Shown: positions 1-10,900 of the stretch, piece by piece
How positions within the stretch are numbered: position 1 is the first letter of the stretch
Layout of the letters: the number at the start of each line of letters is the position of its first letter
Assembly: GCF_905475395.1 (NCBI RefSeq)
Contig: NC_058338.1
Location: 6,400,935-6,464,934, forward strand
DNA: 64,000 bases
Reading direction: 5' to 3'
From: Chrysoperla carnea
Taxonomy: Eukaryota > Arthropoda > Insecta > Neuroptera > Chrysopidae
Notes under the pieces: model-generated
What the model saw: only the letters and a program-made list of their open reading frames with translations
Told to the model about the DNA's origin: nothing
The model's database searches: none
Translations under genes and position numbers: made by a program

Positions 1-208
1 TTTATCGTGTTTTGAAAATTGATGGATGGTTAACGGCCAAAATGAGCTTCCCTAGGTTAAAGTATAAATAAATATCTACAAAATAGCAAAAAATCAAATT
101 TTTTTATTCACTTGCCTGATAGTAATTCCAGAATTAACATTCGGGGTATTTAATATTAAGCTCTATAAGCTCTAAACTTTGTAACACAACCAAATTTTTA
201 AATTTTAG

Positions 209-305
209 GACAACCGTTTGCTTTTTACGAATGCTTGTTTTACAATTACCAGTTGTACAAGGAATGGTTTATATGATTCTCTTAATTATGTGGGCTGAAG
301 AGGAA
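209..305 (+). CDS. OST-alpha-like gene, first visible exon
   Basis: The acceptor AG is at 207-208 and the donor is GTAAGT from 306. The exon begins with the last base of a split codon and reads TTVCFLRMLVLQLPVVQG, then a hydrophobic stretch ending WAEEE. The other two frames hit stops before the donor. Confidence 0.7.
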
Positions 306-2016
306 GTAAGTATTCTTCCAGGTTTTCCTAAATTTATCCCATTAATAAGCAGAATATAGTAATGCAACTCGAGTAAGTTTATTATTAAAATCTTGAAAAT
401 GTTTAAGCAATCTTGCTCGAGTTGCAACGAGTGTAAATATGTAGTTAGTTTGAGTGACTCGAAAACTAAAGAAGGACTTGAGTCGAATCACTACAATGTA
501 TCAATTCTTTCTTAGAATTTAATCTTTGAAGATAAATAATTCTCGCATGGAAACTTTTTGCAGGATCCCGTATGTAACATGCTTTTGAACGTAAAAGTGT
601 TAGCAAGAATGCGAAGGAAATGAATTTCCCCAAAACTTTATCCCGTATTTTGTGGTATTCAGGAAAGATAAGGGAGTGTTTAACAGCTTCTTGGACACAC
701 ATTAATGATTAAAATACCTGATCTTTATATATTTCCTTATCCTATCGGACTACCCATTGACAATCTGCACTTTTACGTTCCGGCAAATGTTTTAAACGGA
801 ATCCTGCCAAAATCTAAACGAAAATTCAATAAAAATTAATTAATTAAATTTTTTAATAATTTCATAATTAATAATATTGTTTTTTCAGAGCTTATATCAA
901 ATAAATTATATGTATATACAACCGATCATAATTATATCAATATTATTTGGTATTTGGGGCATGATTATGACTATAACAATGTTAAAAACAATTTTAAAAA
1001 CATATTCAATACAATTAAAATTTATGGTCTTACAAATTGTATTAATATTAGCGAAATTACAAGGATTTGCAACACGGATTATAACATGGTCTGATATATT
1101 ACCATGTAAACCACCAATTACACCACCTGTTTATGGCAATTGTAAGTATATTATACTGCCCTACATCCGATGTCGTTTTGACACTTTTGGGATAGGGAAA
1201 AAGCACTGAAATCACGTGATCGTCACGCAAAAAATTAAAACTAAAAATTCAATATGAATTTAACATGCTTGGTGGGTCAATGTCAAACATTGCTAGGATG
1301 TCATCCAAAAAAAAACTGCGTTCGAAACCCAGTCAAAATAGTGAAATTTGCAAAATTTAAGAAACCCCCGACCAATGCGATTTATTCCTTCTAAACCGAT
1401 TTTTAGAAACTTAAAATGTTCTCAATCAAGTTGGTTCGACCGTTTACTGGCTACGATGTCACTGAGAAACACACAGACGCACAGATAAACTTTAAAATTA
1501 TAACAATCCTTCTTAAATCAATATCAAAGTGATGGTCAAGGATATCAGATAAGATGAAAAGGATACTTAGAGAACTATAATTTTTTGGGACATATTTTTG
1601 GAAATATTTTAATTGAAATTGAAATATTTGAGTTGAGTTTGTTCTTTTGAATTATTGTTTAGAATTACCAAATTATTTTACCATTTCACTTTTCAAAATG
1701 AATTGAGCCAGGTTTATTTCAAAATTTAATAATTTAAAACATTTTTATTTTGTTATTTTTTTTAGTAATTTATAACTGTGTAATGCTAATTGAAATGCTA
1801 ATATTAATAATTATTGCACGAATTATTTATAAACGTACATTATCCAATAATTATAAAATTGAATCCAATAATAATAATAATAATAATAACACCATAAATA
1901 CCATAACTACCATTGATGGATCAAATGGATCAACAGCATTCCAACAGAATATTGTTGGGGAACAACAATTACAACAGCAAACCATTGGTGGACAATTTGA
2001 AAAACAAAAATATTAA
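209..2016 (+). CDS. Organic solute transporter alpha-like protein (Solute_trans_a family), 3' part only
   Basis: Multi-pass membrane protein of the OST-alpha / TMEM184 (Solute_trans_a) family, which moves steroid and bile-acid-like solutes or acts as a related membrane protein. Three exons are visible: 209-305, 889-1141 and 1766-2016, with intron phases 0 and 1, all GT-AG, giving about 199 residues to the TAA at 2014-2016. The family signature is seen in RMLVLQLPVVQG and MIMWAEEE-like text in exon 1, in the block LILAKLQGFATRI followed by PCKPPITPPVYGN in exon 2, and in the last membrane helix YNCVMLIEMLILIIIARI of exon 3. The C-tail is low complexity, with an Asn run coded by AAT repeats and Gln-rich text. 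The family is usually about 300-400 residues, so the N-terminal half must be encoded before position 1. The gene is tail-to-tail with the exchanger. I cannot tell which insect paralogue it is. Confidence 0.8.
520..830. repeat. Degenerate copy of a TA-flanked MITE, in an intron of the OST-alpha-like gene
   Basis: The text TTTTTGCAGGATCC near 555 and the motif GAACGTAAAAGTGT near 587, with its inverse ACTTTTACGTTC near 770, match both ends of the better preserved element at 52000-52340. The copy is decayed and its limits are approximate. Confidence 0.45.
889..1141 (+). CDS. OST-alpha-like gene, middle exon
   Basis: The acceptor is TTTTTTCAG ending at 888 and the donor GTAAGT begins at 1142. 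The exon reads SLYQINYMYIQPIIII onward, with two hydrophobic helices and the family block LAKLQGFATRIITWSD, then PCKPPITPPVYGN. It ends in phase 1. Confidence 0.8.
1340..1700 (-). repeat. Dispersed repeat, in the last intron of the OST-alpha-like gene
   Basis: This roughly 360-bp stretch is the inverted counterpart of 15443-15810, with many shared blocks, for example the text around GTGATGGTCAAGG near 1530 and the opposite-strand CCTTGACCATCAC near 15596. No coding potential is visible. The type of element is unknown. Confidence 0.6.
1766..2016 (+). CDS. OST-alpha-like gene, terminal exon
   Basis: The acceptor TTTTTTTAG ends at 1765. The exon encodes the last membrane helix, then a polar tail with an Asn run encoded by (AAT)n at about 1869-1890 and a Gln-rich end; the stop TAA is at 2014-2016. 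The Asn run is a coding microsatellite and may vary in length between individuals. Confidence 0.75.
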
Positions 2017-2078
2017 TTTATTTATAAACAAAAATAATACGTAATTATTTTGGTTTTATTTTTAGTAATAATTTGTAA

Positions 2079-2109
2079 AATAAAAAAGAATTTATTTATA
2101 AGGAATAAA
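2079..2109 (+). terminator. Candidate polyadenylation signals of the OST-alpha-like gene
   Basis: AATAAA hexamers at 2079-2084 and 2104-2109 lie 63 and 88 bases after the stop codon, a normal distance for cleavage. In such AT-rich DNA the hexamer also arises by chance. Confidence 0.4.
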
Positions 2110-2249
2110 AATTGTATATTTATATGAAACTATGAAATTAATTGTTATGTAATAATACCTTGTTCCAAGACATTACGTCCTTCCCACCGCATCTTGTAAA
2201 GGTATATTTTAACACGCGCCAAATTTAAGGAGATATGCAAGAATTGAAT

Positions 2250-2778
2250 AATACTAGGGATTTCAATAAAACTTTATAAATACAGTTTTTGATTAACTTT
2301 CCAAAAACCACAAAAAATTTCTTGGTCATCGGGCTTTTTATTAATATTTTATCGTTCAAAGATGGCTGAAAAAATGATGAATCATATAGGTTATCCTTTT
2401 CAATTGGATATTTCTATACCAAAAAATATAGAGAGTGTGATAAAAAAATATCTAAAATATTTAGACAATCTTGTAGTTTATAATAATACCATAAAAAATA
2501 TAAGGTTGTCGATGATACACAAACAAAATTTTAATTTAATTATGAGTTCATCGAAGATCCATCATTTGATGAACAGAGACGACTATAGTTTAGAGTATTG
2601 ATGACTGAAGAGCGATATCTATATTTATAAGCATCACTTTCACACAATATATTATATATTTTTGTAGTTGTGTGGTATTGTAAAGCTAAAAATAACTCAA
2701 AGCGTGTATTTGGTTTATATGTATGTACCGTGCAATAAACCAAAACTTTTTTATAATACTGTAGGTTTACAATCATAT
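2250..2778 (+). repeat. Copy 1 (longest) of a roughly 500-bp dispersed repeat family
   Basis: The same sequence recurs at 17855-18365 (+), 26150-26665 (-) and 36957-37325 (+, 5' truncated). Shared landmarks are TTCATCGAAGATCCATCA, AGGTTGTCGATGAT and AATAAACCAAAAC. This copy contains a 79-codon open frame from 2362, but the other copies lack one A in the run near 2495, which shifts the frame to an early stop, so the frame is not conserved. No terminal inverted repeats were seen. The class is unresolved; it lies between the OST-alpha-like gene and the exchanger. Confidence 0.75.
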
Positions 2779-2789
2779 AATTAATTATA

Positions 2790-3060
2790 TTATTTGGGTA
2801 AATTCAAAATCCATATTTTTAAATTTAATAAATATTATTTTATTTTATTTTTTTATTTTTTCATATGTTTTTTTGTTTCTTCTTATTATAAATAAATAAA
2901 TTTCAATTAATATAATTATATATAATATAATAATAATTAATAAATATATATATATAATAAATATAAATAAAATATAATTTATAATATATAATAATAATAT
3001 AATATATAATATGTATAATATGATAGATAACAATGAGTTTTTCATTATTTTTTTTTTATA
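2790..3060. other. Extreme A+T tract, no gene
   Basis: Almost pure A/T sequence with TATAATA-type short repeats. Open frames here are compositional. It lies between two mobile-element insertions in the tail-to-tail intergenic space. Confidence 0.7.
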
Positions 3061-3183
3061 ATGGATGGCAATGATGTGTTTTTTTATTTAATATTTCATA
3101 GAATGTATTTATTCAGAATTCACTGCAAATTTTAGTGCGTTATAAACTGCAAAACTTGTTCACCTTCGAACATGTACCTTCGG

Positions 3184-3500
3184 TAGAGCCTAAATGTCCG
3201 AGCGGTCTGAGGCATTAGACTCTGACCGGTCGTCTATTTAGACTAAGGTTGCGGGTTCGAATCCAGGCAGCGGCAGTGTGAACAATTTAATATATAATAA
3301 TAATGAGGGCGATAGAATTGATCACATTGTCGTCGCTTGGATTAGAACGAAGCAACCGAATCCACCCACATCAAATTGTAATTGTAATCATGTATGAAGT
3401 TAAATAAATAAAGATTAACAAATAATGATGTGGGTGGTCTCTGTTATAGGCGCATATGTCAGAGAAACGGAGGTTAAACCCCATTATTATTATTATTATT
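3184..3500 (+). mobile_element. tRNA-derived SINE, family A, full length with target duplication
   Basis: The head (about 3186-3276) resembles a class II tRNA (Leu/Ser-like, long variable arm): A-box TGTCCGAGCGG and B-box GGTTCGAATCC at 3254-3264 form an internal RNA polymerase III promoter. A unique body follows and the element ends in an (ATT)n tail at about 3484-3500. It is flanked by a 12-bp target duplication, ATGTACCTTCGG, at 3172-3183 and 3501-3512, the mark of LINE-driven insertion. A second copy in opposite orientation is at 16791-17087. Confidence 0.88.
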
Positions 3501-3744
3501 ATGTACCTTCGGGATGCATGATTTGAATCATTCAGAAACATAAAGTGTCTTAATTAAATTTAGTTTGTTTAAGTAGTTATTTTGAGTACCGAAAATGTAA
3601 ATTTATGAACTATACCGCAGGGAAAAGCAGGTAAAATGTGCTCTAATTCCATTTTATATCCACCAGAACATATTTTATGGATTTTTGGAGATACCTGATA
3701 TAGAAAGTGTTCTATAATTGATTGCAGAACTTCCTAAATCCCTA

Positions 3745-3850
3745 TCCCTATGCCTTTATATTATAAATGTGAAAGAAAGTCTTTTCGAAGATATCAACAT
3801 TCCAACGCCTTCACAAAATTTAATTTTTTTAGGTTTCAGAAACTTTACCC
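3745..3850 (+). mobile_element. Possible Helitron-like 5' end fragment
   Basis: The text TATATTATAAATGTGAAAG near 3757 matches the start of the element at 48669 and its neighbour at 49098. Only about 100 bp are recognisable. Confidence 0.35.
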
Positions 3851-4088
3851 ACCTTCATAGTCTTTCCAAATTGAATTAGATGCTTATAAATCTATATGCA
3901 GGTTAATTTAGTATCAGGAAAGTGTTTTTTTTGGGGATGGTAAGTTACGAAATACCCCCAAAACTTCCCCAAATTGAGCTAGAGAAGTAGTTCTGTATGT
4001 AGAAATAAAACATTAGAATTTGCAGTGAACATAACTGAAGATGATGATCATAGACTTATTAAATATAATTAATGTACAATATTGTAGA

Positions 4089-4110
4089 TTTATTTATATT
4101 TTATTTATTG
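4089..4110 (-). terminator. Candidate polyadenylation signals of the exchanger gene
   Basis: On the minus strand several AATAAA hexamers (plus-strand TTTATT) fall 60-80 bases after the stop codon of the exchanger at 4169-4171. The composition makes chance matches likely. Confidence 0.35.
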
Positions 4111-4168
4111 TATTTAGGTTGGTTAAGAAGATTGGGTATGATGGGTAGGTATGTAGTATAGTTTTGTT

Positions 4169-4373
4169 TTAGAATCCTTCTACAACACCATAGACTTCTA
4201 ATATAGACATTAATAAATAAAATAACCATAAACTAAACATAAAAAATGCTGTAATCCATTTACATAATTTTGGGCCACCTAATTCACCACCAACACATTT
4301 TGTACGCCGTACTAATAAGATTGATATACATATGAATGCTTCCGTACAAAATATCGTTACCGAAAATGCTAAA
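4169..4373 (-). CDS. Calx: Calx exon 7: last two membrane helices and stop
   Basis: Reads [19 protein letters not shown], then [12 protein letters not shown], a final hydrophobic helix and the end EVYGVVEGF, which fits the ...GF carboxy terminus common in NCX proteins. The stop TAA is plus-strand 4169-4171. Confidence 0.93.
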
Positions 4374-7300
4374 CTATAAAAAATGAGAGAAAACAAAATT
4401 AATATTTAAAAAAATTATTTCATCTTTCTTTAATAACACTGGTCGATAAATGGACCATGTTGCACTTTGGAGTAAGTCCATCTTGAATCAAACAGCATAC
4501 TGTACTTAACTATGGGTTTGATCCATAGTACATAATGGTATTGTGCCATGAATCACAAATTAATAAAAAATATAAACACCTTTTATCGATAAGTGTTTAA
4601 TATTTAACTTATCCATGGTATGTAGGAATAATGATGTCATTTTCATTAAAACAATGCTTTAAAAAAACATACAAATGTAAATTCGAGGATTAAAAGAGAA
4701 AATAATTGAATTATTCTCGACCAGTGTTTTGAAACTACAAAAAAAATCCACTTACTTTCCAGGATTAACTCTAAATTTGTTGCCATTCCATTCATGGTAA
4801 ACGGCAGCTATTGACCATGCAACACCAATACCAAGGAACACATTAACTGCATTACTTCCTGTCACATTTCCAACACTTGCATCCGCGTATTTATCTTGTT
4901 TTGCAGCGACTTTACTTGCAAATGTATCTTGAAAGATGGGAAAAAATATAAAAAGATAAAGTTTTTTTTTTTTTTTAAAGGCTATAAAACAGCAGAGCTC
5001 ATTTTTTAATGGGTTCAAAGCACAATCAAAACTCACCAGGTATTGATGTGCCTAATGCAACAAAAACAATTGCTGTCACCGAATCTTCAATTCCTAATGT
5101 GAAACCAAAATGTGAAGCAACATCACCAATAACAGCTGTAACAACTCCAATACCAAATATTGATACCACAAAACATAAATAACCACCACAAATATCTGCA
5201 AAAAAATATCAGAAATTATAGCAAAATCTTTTTAAATTGCGATAGACCTTTTCAAATATTAAGCTTTGGGCAAGGTTAGATTAGGTTAGAGTGGCTGTCG
5301 TGGGTTGGGACAAAGATAAACCACAGAGTCCGTTGTGATACCGAAAAAGGGTTGGTCCATCCCTGGCCACTACTCAATGAACCATTTGGAATTGTTTAAG
5401 AATAGCAGGATTGCTTTGACGTCAACAGACTTCACGTCGGAGAAAGCGTCAAGAAAGGGCTGGCTCAAGCGAGTACATCTCCTCATGGTAAGACCAGCAA
5501 AATGACAGAGAAGATGAGACATCGTTTGCTCATCCTTTCCAATGTGGCAGCTCCTGCACTAATCGTGATGCACTGGTAGACTCAATCGTTCCGCGTCTCT
5601 GCCGTCTAACCAGTTTCCTGGGATACCCGCAATGATTTTGCCTATAGAGGCAATTTGAAGCGATATAAGGTCTTCGGAACACCTATGTTGTCTCCGAATA
5701 TATGTCTTGCTTTGCCAAAATTATCAGAATTTATGGGATATCCATTTTATTCAAGCAAGGGTTGAACTAGACTTGGAAATTATACGGATTTATTTTGTTC
5801 TAACTTCTCAAAAATAAAGGATTCGAGGAAATCTCTAGCTACCACTTACCAGTTGGTGGTACGAATGCAAAGATTACTTTCCAAAAAACTGTTAAAAAAT
5901 GCATAATATAATCAAATGCCGATGGTGACTGATTCATCGCCGTCTTATTTGTATTTATCGATTCCACATCTCCACCACTATCGATATCTACTTTACCAGC
6001 AGCTTTATCATCATCGTCGTCATTACCAGGACTTACGGTCAACGCATCAATGAATTGTTCTTTCCATGATGAGGTACCCACAATGATGGATGCATTCGCA
6101 CGTTGTACCAATTTATCAACCGTGTTCTGTAAAAAACGTATACTAATTAGATTAATTTGTTTACTTGAAATATATAGGGTGAGAAATTTATTAAAGGCAG
6201 CGAAAACACAAATTTTTAATAGGGCTATGCATAGAATAGCATATTCTTAGAACTTTATAGCATATCAAGTAAAATTCCATGATTTTGATGGCTCATCGAA
6301 GTTTTTTTGTCGGAATTTTACCATTGTGCATAAATTGTCCCCCAAAACTTGAATGGTCGCAGACTTACTGTCAGAAAAGTTTGACTTCACAAAACTCCAT
6401 GCAAAAAATCCCATAATGTTAAATTCCGTGGTTTTGGAAATCAATCAGGGTCTATTGTCTCTAATTTTTTTTTTAATTTAACTTTTTACATTGCTTAAGT
6501 AACAGCTAATAAAAGTTTATTATTTTTAAAATCTTGCCTAACATGGAAATGTTCTTTATTCGTCAAGTCCTCCAATTTAAAAAACCCTATACTGCCAGCT
6601 GTCTTTTCTTTTTCATTGTCAACACTTTACCATGCTTTACATCCTTGTTGAAACTCTGGGCAAAATTTTCGGTAGGGGAACGTTCTTTTTAGCGGGATAT
6701 GAGACACTTTTGATTACATCCAAAATAGAAAAATCATTTAAAAGAAGTGAAATCCTGCCTAATTTGACTTTAATTAAACTGGGGGAGGGGGGGCTCAGGA
6801 ACTCCAATTAAAGCCAGAAAAATGGAGTTTGTTTCTGATTTGGACGCCACTCATATATATTGTTAGAATATCCGCAAAACAAATGTGATCATTTTCTGTC
6901 AGAAGTCCAACACATTTTTCTGCCTTAAAATAATTATACCCTGATATATAATTTATGAAATACAAACCTTAAATTCCTTACTCTCTTTAATACGTATTTG
7001 TGCCCGATTTAAATCACCAAGTATTGGTCGTCCCAATAATGCCATTTTTTCTTCTTTTGTCAATTGATCCGGTGGTTTTAGTTCAGCTCTTTCTGCAATT
7101 GATGCTACTTCATCTGGAAATTATTTGAAAAGAAAAAAAAAACAAATCTTTAATATATTAATTTTTAAATTAATTATATTTTATATTATTTATTATATTA
7201 ATATTACAACAAATATAATATAATGAAGTAATGATATTTAAAGATTAATTAATATATATATAAATAGATGAGAAAAGAATGTAAAAAATTACAAAATAAA

Positions 7301-7929
7301 TACAAAAATATATAAAAATTAGAATGAGGTATCTATCTACTCTAATAATTTAACTACAATATGAATAACAGACAAACAAAATGCAACTTAATTAATATGA
7401 TTATTAATAATTATGTATTGTATTAATTATGTATTTTGTATTCGTTGTGTGCGTAGTCATGGTAGGGAGAATCAAATCGATGACAGCGCTTCCAGTGAAA
7501 AATTTTGGCGTTAAAGGGGGCTGTTATTACTAATTTGCAGTTCTTTACATGTTAATGTTATAGAAATGTCAAATTAAAATTAATGTAAAACACTAATTAA
7601 TTAAACTTAATGCATTAAAAATTGTGAAAATAAGAAATCAAATTGCACAAATATTATTTTTCAAATGTAAATTATCAATAATTATTTATTTAAATTTGTG
7701 AGACAATAATATTAAATTTTCAATGTAAGTCTTAAATGCAATCCATACAATTATATATGCATCCATACAATTCTATAATGAAAGTAGTGGTATCGTTACT
7801 ATGGAAATGAAACTCACCCACGGAGCGAATAGGCATATTTTTTTAATATACGACATGTTCAAAAAGTTCCCGATCCCTCCGAAATCTTAGAAAATAATGA
7901 AAAAAAAGGGGTGTTATAAGTTTCACCGC

Positions 7930-7977
<48 letters not shown>

Positions 7978-10900
7978 TCTGTCTGTGGCATAGTAGCACC
8001 TAAACGGATGAATCAATTTTAATTTTTTTGGTTTCATTTAAAAGGTACTTTAACGGGGAGTGTTCATAGCTATGTTTCAAGTGCGAACTTAAGTTTCCAT
8101 ACCCGAAAAAACTAAAATTTTTTAGGTACTATTTTTGAACTACCCCCCGATATTAAAACTGACGTGTTTTCACTCAAAACAATAATCACATCAGTGATTA
8201 AAAGTTATTAAAGGTGGATACTTTTGAAATGAACACAGTGTATATTATCTTGGAAAAATTGAAGTTTTCCGATTTTTTTCAAAGGTTTTAAGCCGCATCT
8301 TTCCAGCATGTCTAGATTTGTCTTAAAATTTTTATAAATGAACGTACCTAAAATATTTGTCGTTTTTTTTAAAATTTTGTAAATTTCACTTGTTTCAGTC
8401 ATTATTTCCAAAAATTTAGGTGGGGAGGTCTCGAAGTTTTCGAATATCTCGTATAATTAGTGTATAATTAATATGTTTAATTAATGTTCCAATGTAGTAA
8501 AATTCGTTTAATATAATATTTTTGTTTTGTTTGAAGTTTAATTTAACAACAACACATTTCTAGCTAAATAATTTAATTTTTTTTTTCGATTTTAATATTG
8601 TAAAAAATAGAATTAATTATATTAAATGTAATGTAAATATTAATATAAGGTAAAGGTACCATTCATAAATTCTCTCATTCATTCGATTAATTAATTAATT
8701 ATTAAAATAATTTATTTATAATCAATTAGTGGATATAAAATATAAAGGATTATCTAATTCTATTTAAAATAGATCAATATAAAATAATTATATAATTATA
8801 TGTGTTTCAATATATTGATTGTATAGGTATATATTGTACAAGATGTACCAAAACAATAACATTAGAAGAGATACAGAGTGTGAAAGAGGATAAAATTCTA
8901 AACAGAAAGATTCTTTTTCATGTTTTGGATTCAATGTAACGAGATACAGCATTAGCGGGATATGGCTTCTGTAATAATTGCTTGTGATTATGAGAATTTT
9001 TTAATTAAGAAGGTCCCTTCATGTAATTGGTTTAAAAAAAAATTTGTTTTTTTTTTGTGAAAATTGATTCCTTAAGGATGTATGAGCATGACAACAATGT
9101 TTGATTTAAAGGCTCAAAATTTGTTTGTAGGTAGTCTTTTACTCAAAGAATATGTGGTTAAAATTTCAGCTTAGGTAACCGTGTAAATTTTTAAGAAAAA
9201 AGTCATTAAAAATCGATATAAAATACATTGGCTCTTAGGGAGGAATCTCAAAAAACGACATATTTTGGAAGTTTTTGATAATTTTCATTTGGAATGAATG
9301 AAAACAAATTTAAAAAAAACTTTTTAATAGAAAGTAAACATATTAGCAATGAATTAGAAAAGAAAAAAACTAAGTGTCACCGTCCATATAAGGAATGTAA
9401 GAGCAGGGTAGATTAAGGGTTGAAATTATTTTTATCTTATTTTCAACTTTGATGATAAATTTTGTTATAACTTCATGAATGTAGACGAAAAATAAGAATA
9501 AAATTTTTCGATATGTGTCTTAGTTTTCGAAATATCGAAAGCTAAATAATTAAACAAAATTTTCAATTTTCGATATTTTGAAAATTAAGCCAGATATCGA
9601 AAAATTTTCTTCTTACTTTTCGTCTTATATCGTCAAGTAATAATATAAATTTATCATCAAAATTGAAAATATCTATTTTTAAATTTGTGCCCCCACTACC
9701 ATGCTCATACATCCTTAACTATATGTTCTATTATCAAGTAATCTATCAGAAGTTAAAGATAATAGAGATAATTACAAATAAGTACAAGCAAATTTTATTT
9801 TATGACATAATAAATATCCTGTTCAAACCAATCTGTAATGTACGCAAATATTGGGTTGACTACTAAATCAGAAGTATGTCTTTTTTTTAACTAATATTAC
9901 AATTAATTCATACAGTAAAAAGTAAAAGTAATACCCTTCAATTTTATGAAAATATCTTTTAAATAATAAAGTAATCTCCTCATTTATAATGTACGAAGAT
10001 ACAAAAAGAGCATTGTTCCTACCGCGTGTTCCACGAAACCCCTCGATCTTTTATTTTTAAAGAATTTTTAGAACTACACAAAAACTGATTTAGAACTCCA
10101 CGTTAAAAAAAAGTCTAATACAGTGATCTTGTACTCCGATTGAATCCAAAATCTTTTTAACAACTTTTTCCTTAGAATTGAATCCTCTATAATAACACTG
10201 TACTTTTCTAATGCCATATTTTTTAGGATATCCTGTATATTATTATTGATTGATTGTCTATATAGGGTTTTATATAATATATATGTATATATGTATTCTC
10301 AGATTATATAAAATGATATATTTATATTATATTAAATTATTTATAAAATTACTTACTTAATAATTTACATGCTATAAAATAAATAAACAAAAATAAAAAA
10401 AAAATAAATATATATAACAAGTATAAATAAATATAAGATATTTGTATATATATATAAAAATACTTACATAACATTTATATAATAGGTGTAGAAGGTATAT
10501 AGAAGAAACTAGAAGGTTTTGTAGGTTTTAACAAGGTAGATTAATAAGAAGGTAGATTAAAAAAATATAATGTATTTGTATGATGTAGAAAGATGAATTT
10601 GATAGGGTTTATAAACATTACAATAATAAAAAATATTATATCTGAATATGCCAGAGAGTGTTTTTGTAAGTCTAAGAGCTATTTGAGCAAAAATTTTTAT
10701 TTATGCACGGTTTGGAAGTGTAACGCGTCTGGTATCGACATCTAAGGTGACTGTTCAAATAACAAAAATTGTACATGGTTTCTATGGAAATGCCGTTTGT
10801 GTAAAAGTGTAGTTATGGGTACTGTAAAATAACAAGTAAGCCCTCTATGGACAGTCGTTGTGAACGGACGCTATTACAGTGTTAAATATATTAGTTGTAA

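Noticed and set aside
2362..2601. 79-codon frame as a small gene
   Set aside because: It lies in a dispersed repeat, and the other three copies lose one A near codon 45, which brings an early stop; the frame is not kept.
3186..3276. Functional tRNA-Leu or tRNA-Ser gene
   Set aside because: It is the head of a SINE with a unique body, an (ATT)n tail and a target duplication around the whole unit.
7932..7973. CRISPR-like or regulatory array
   Set aside because: It is a plain GT microsatellite inside a dispersed repeat.
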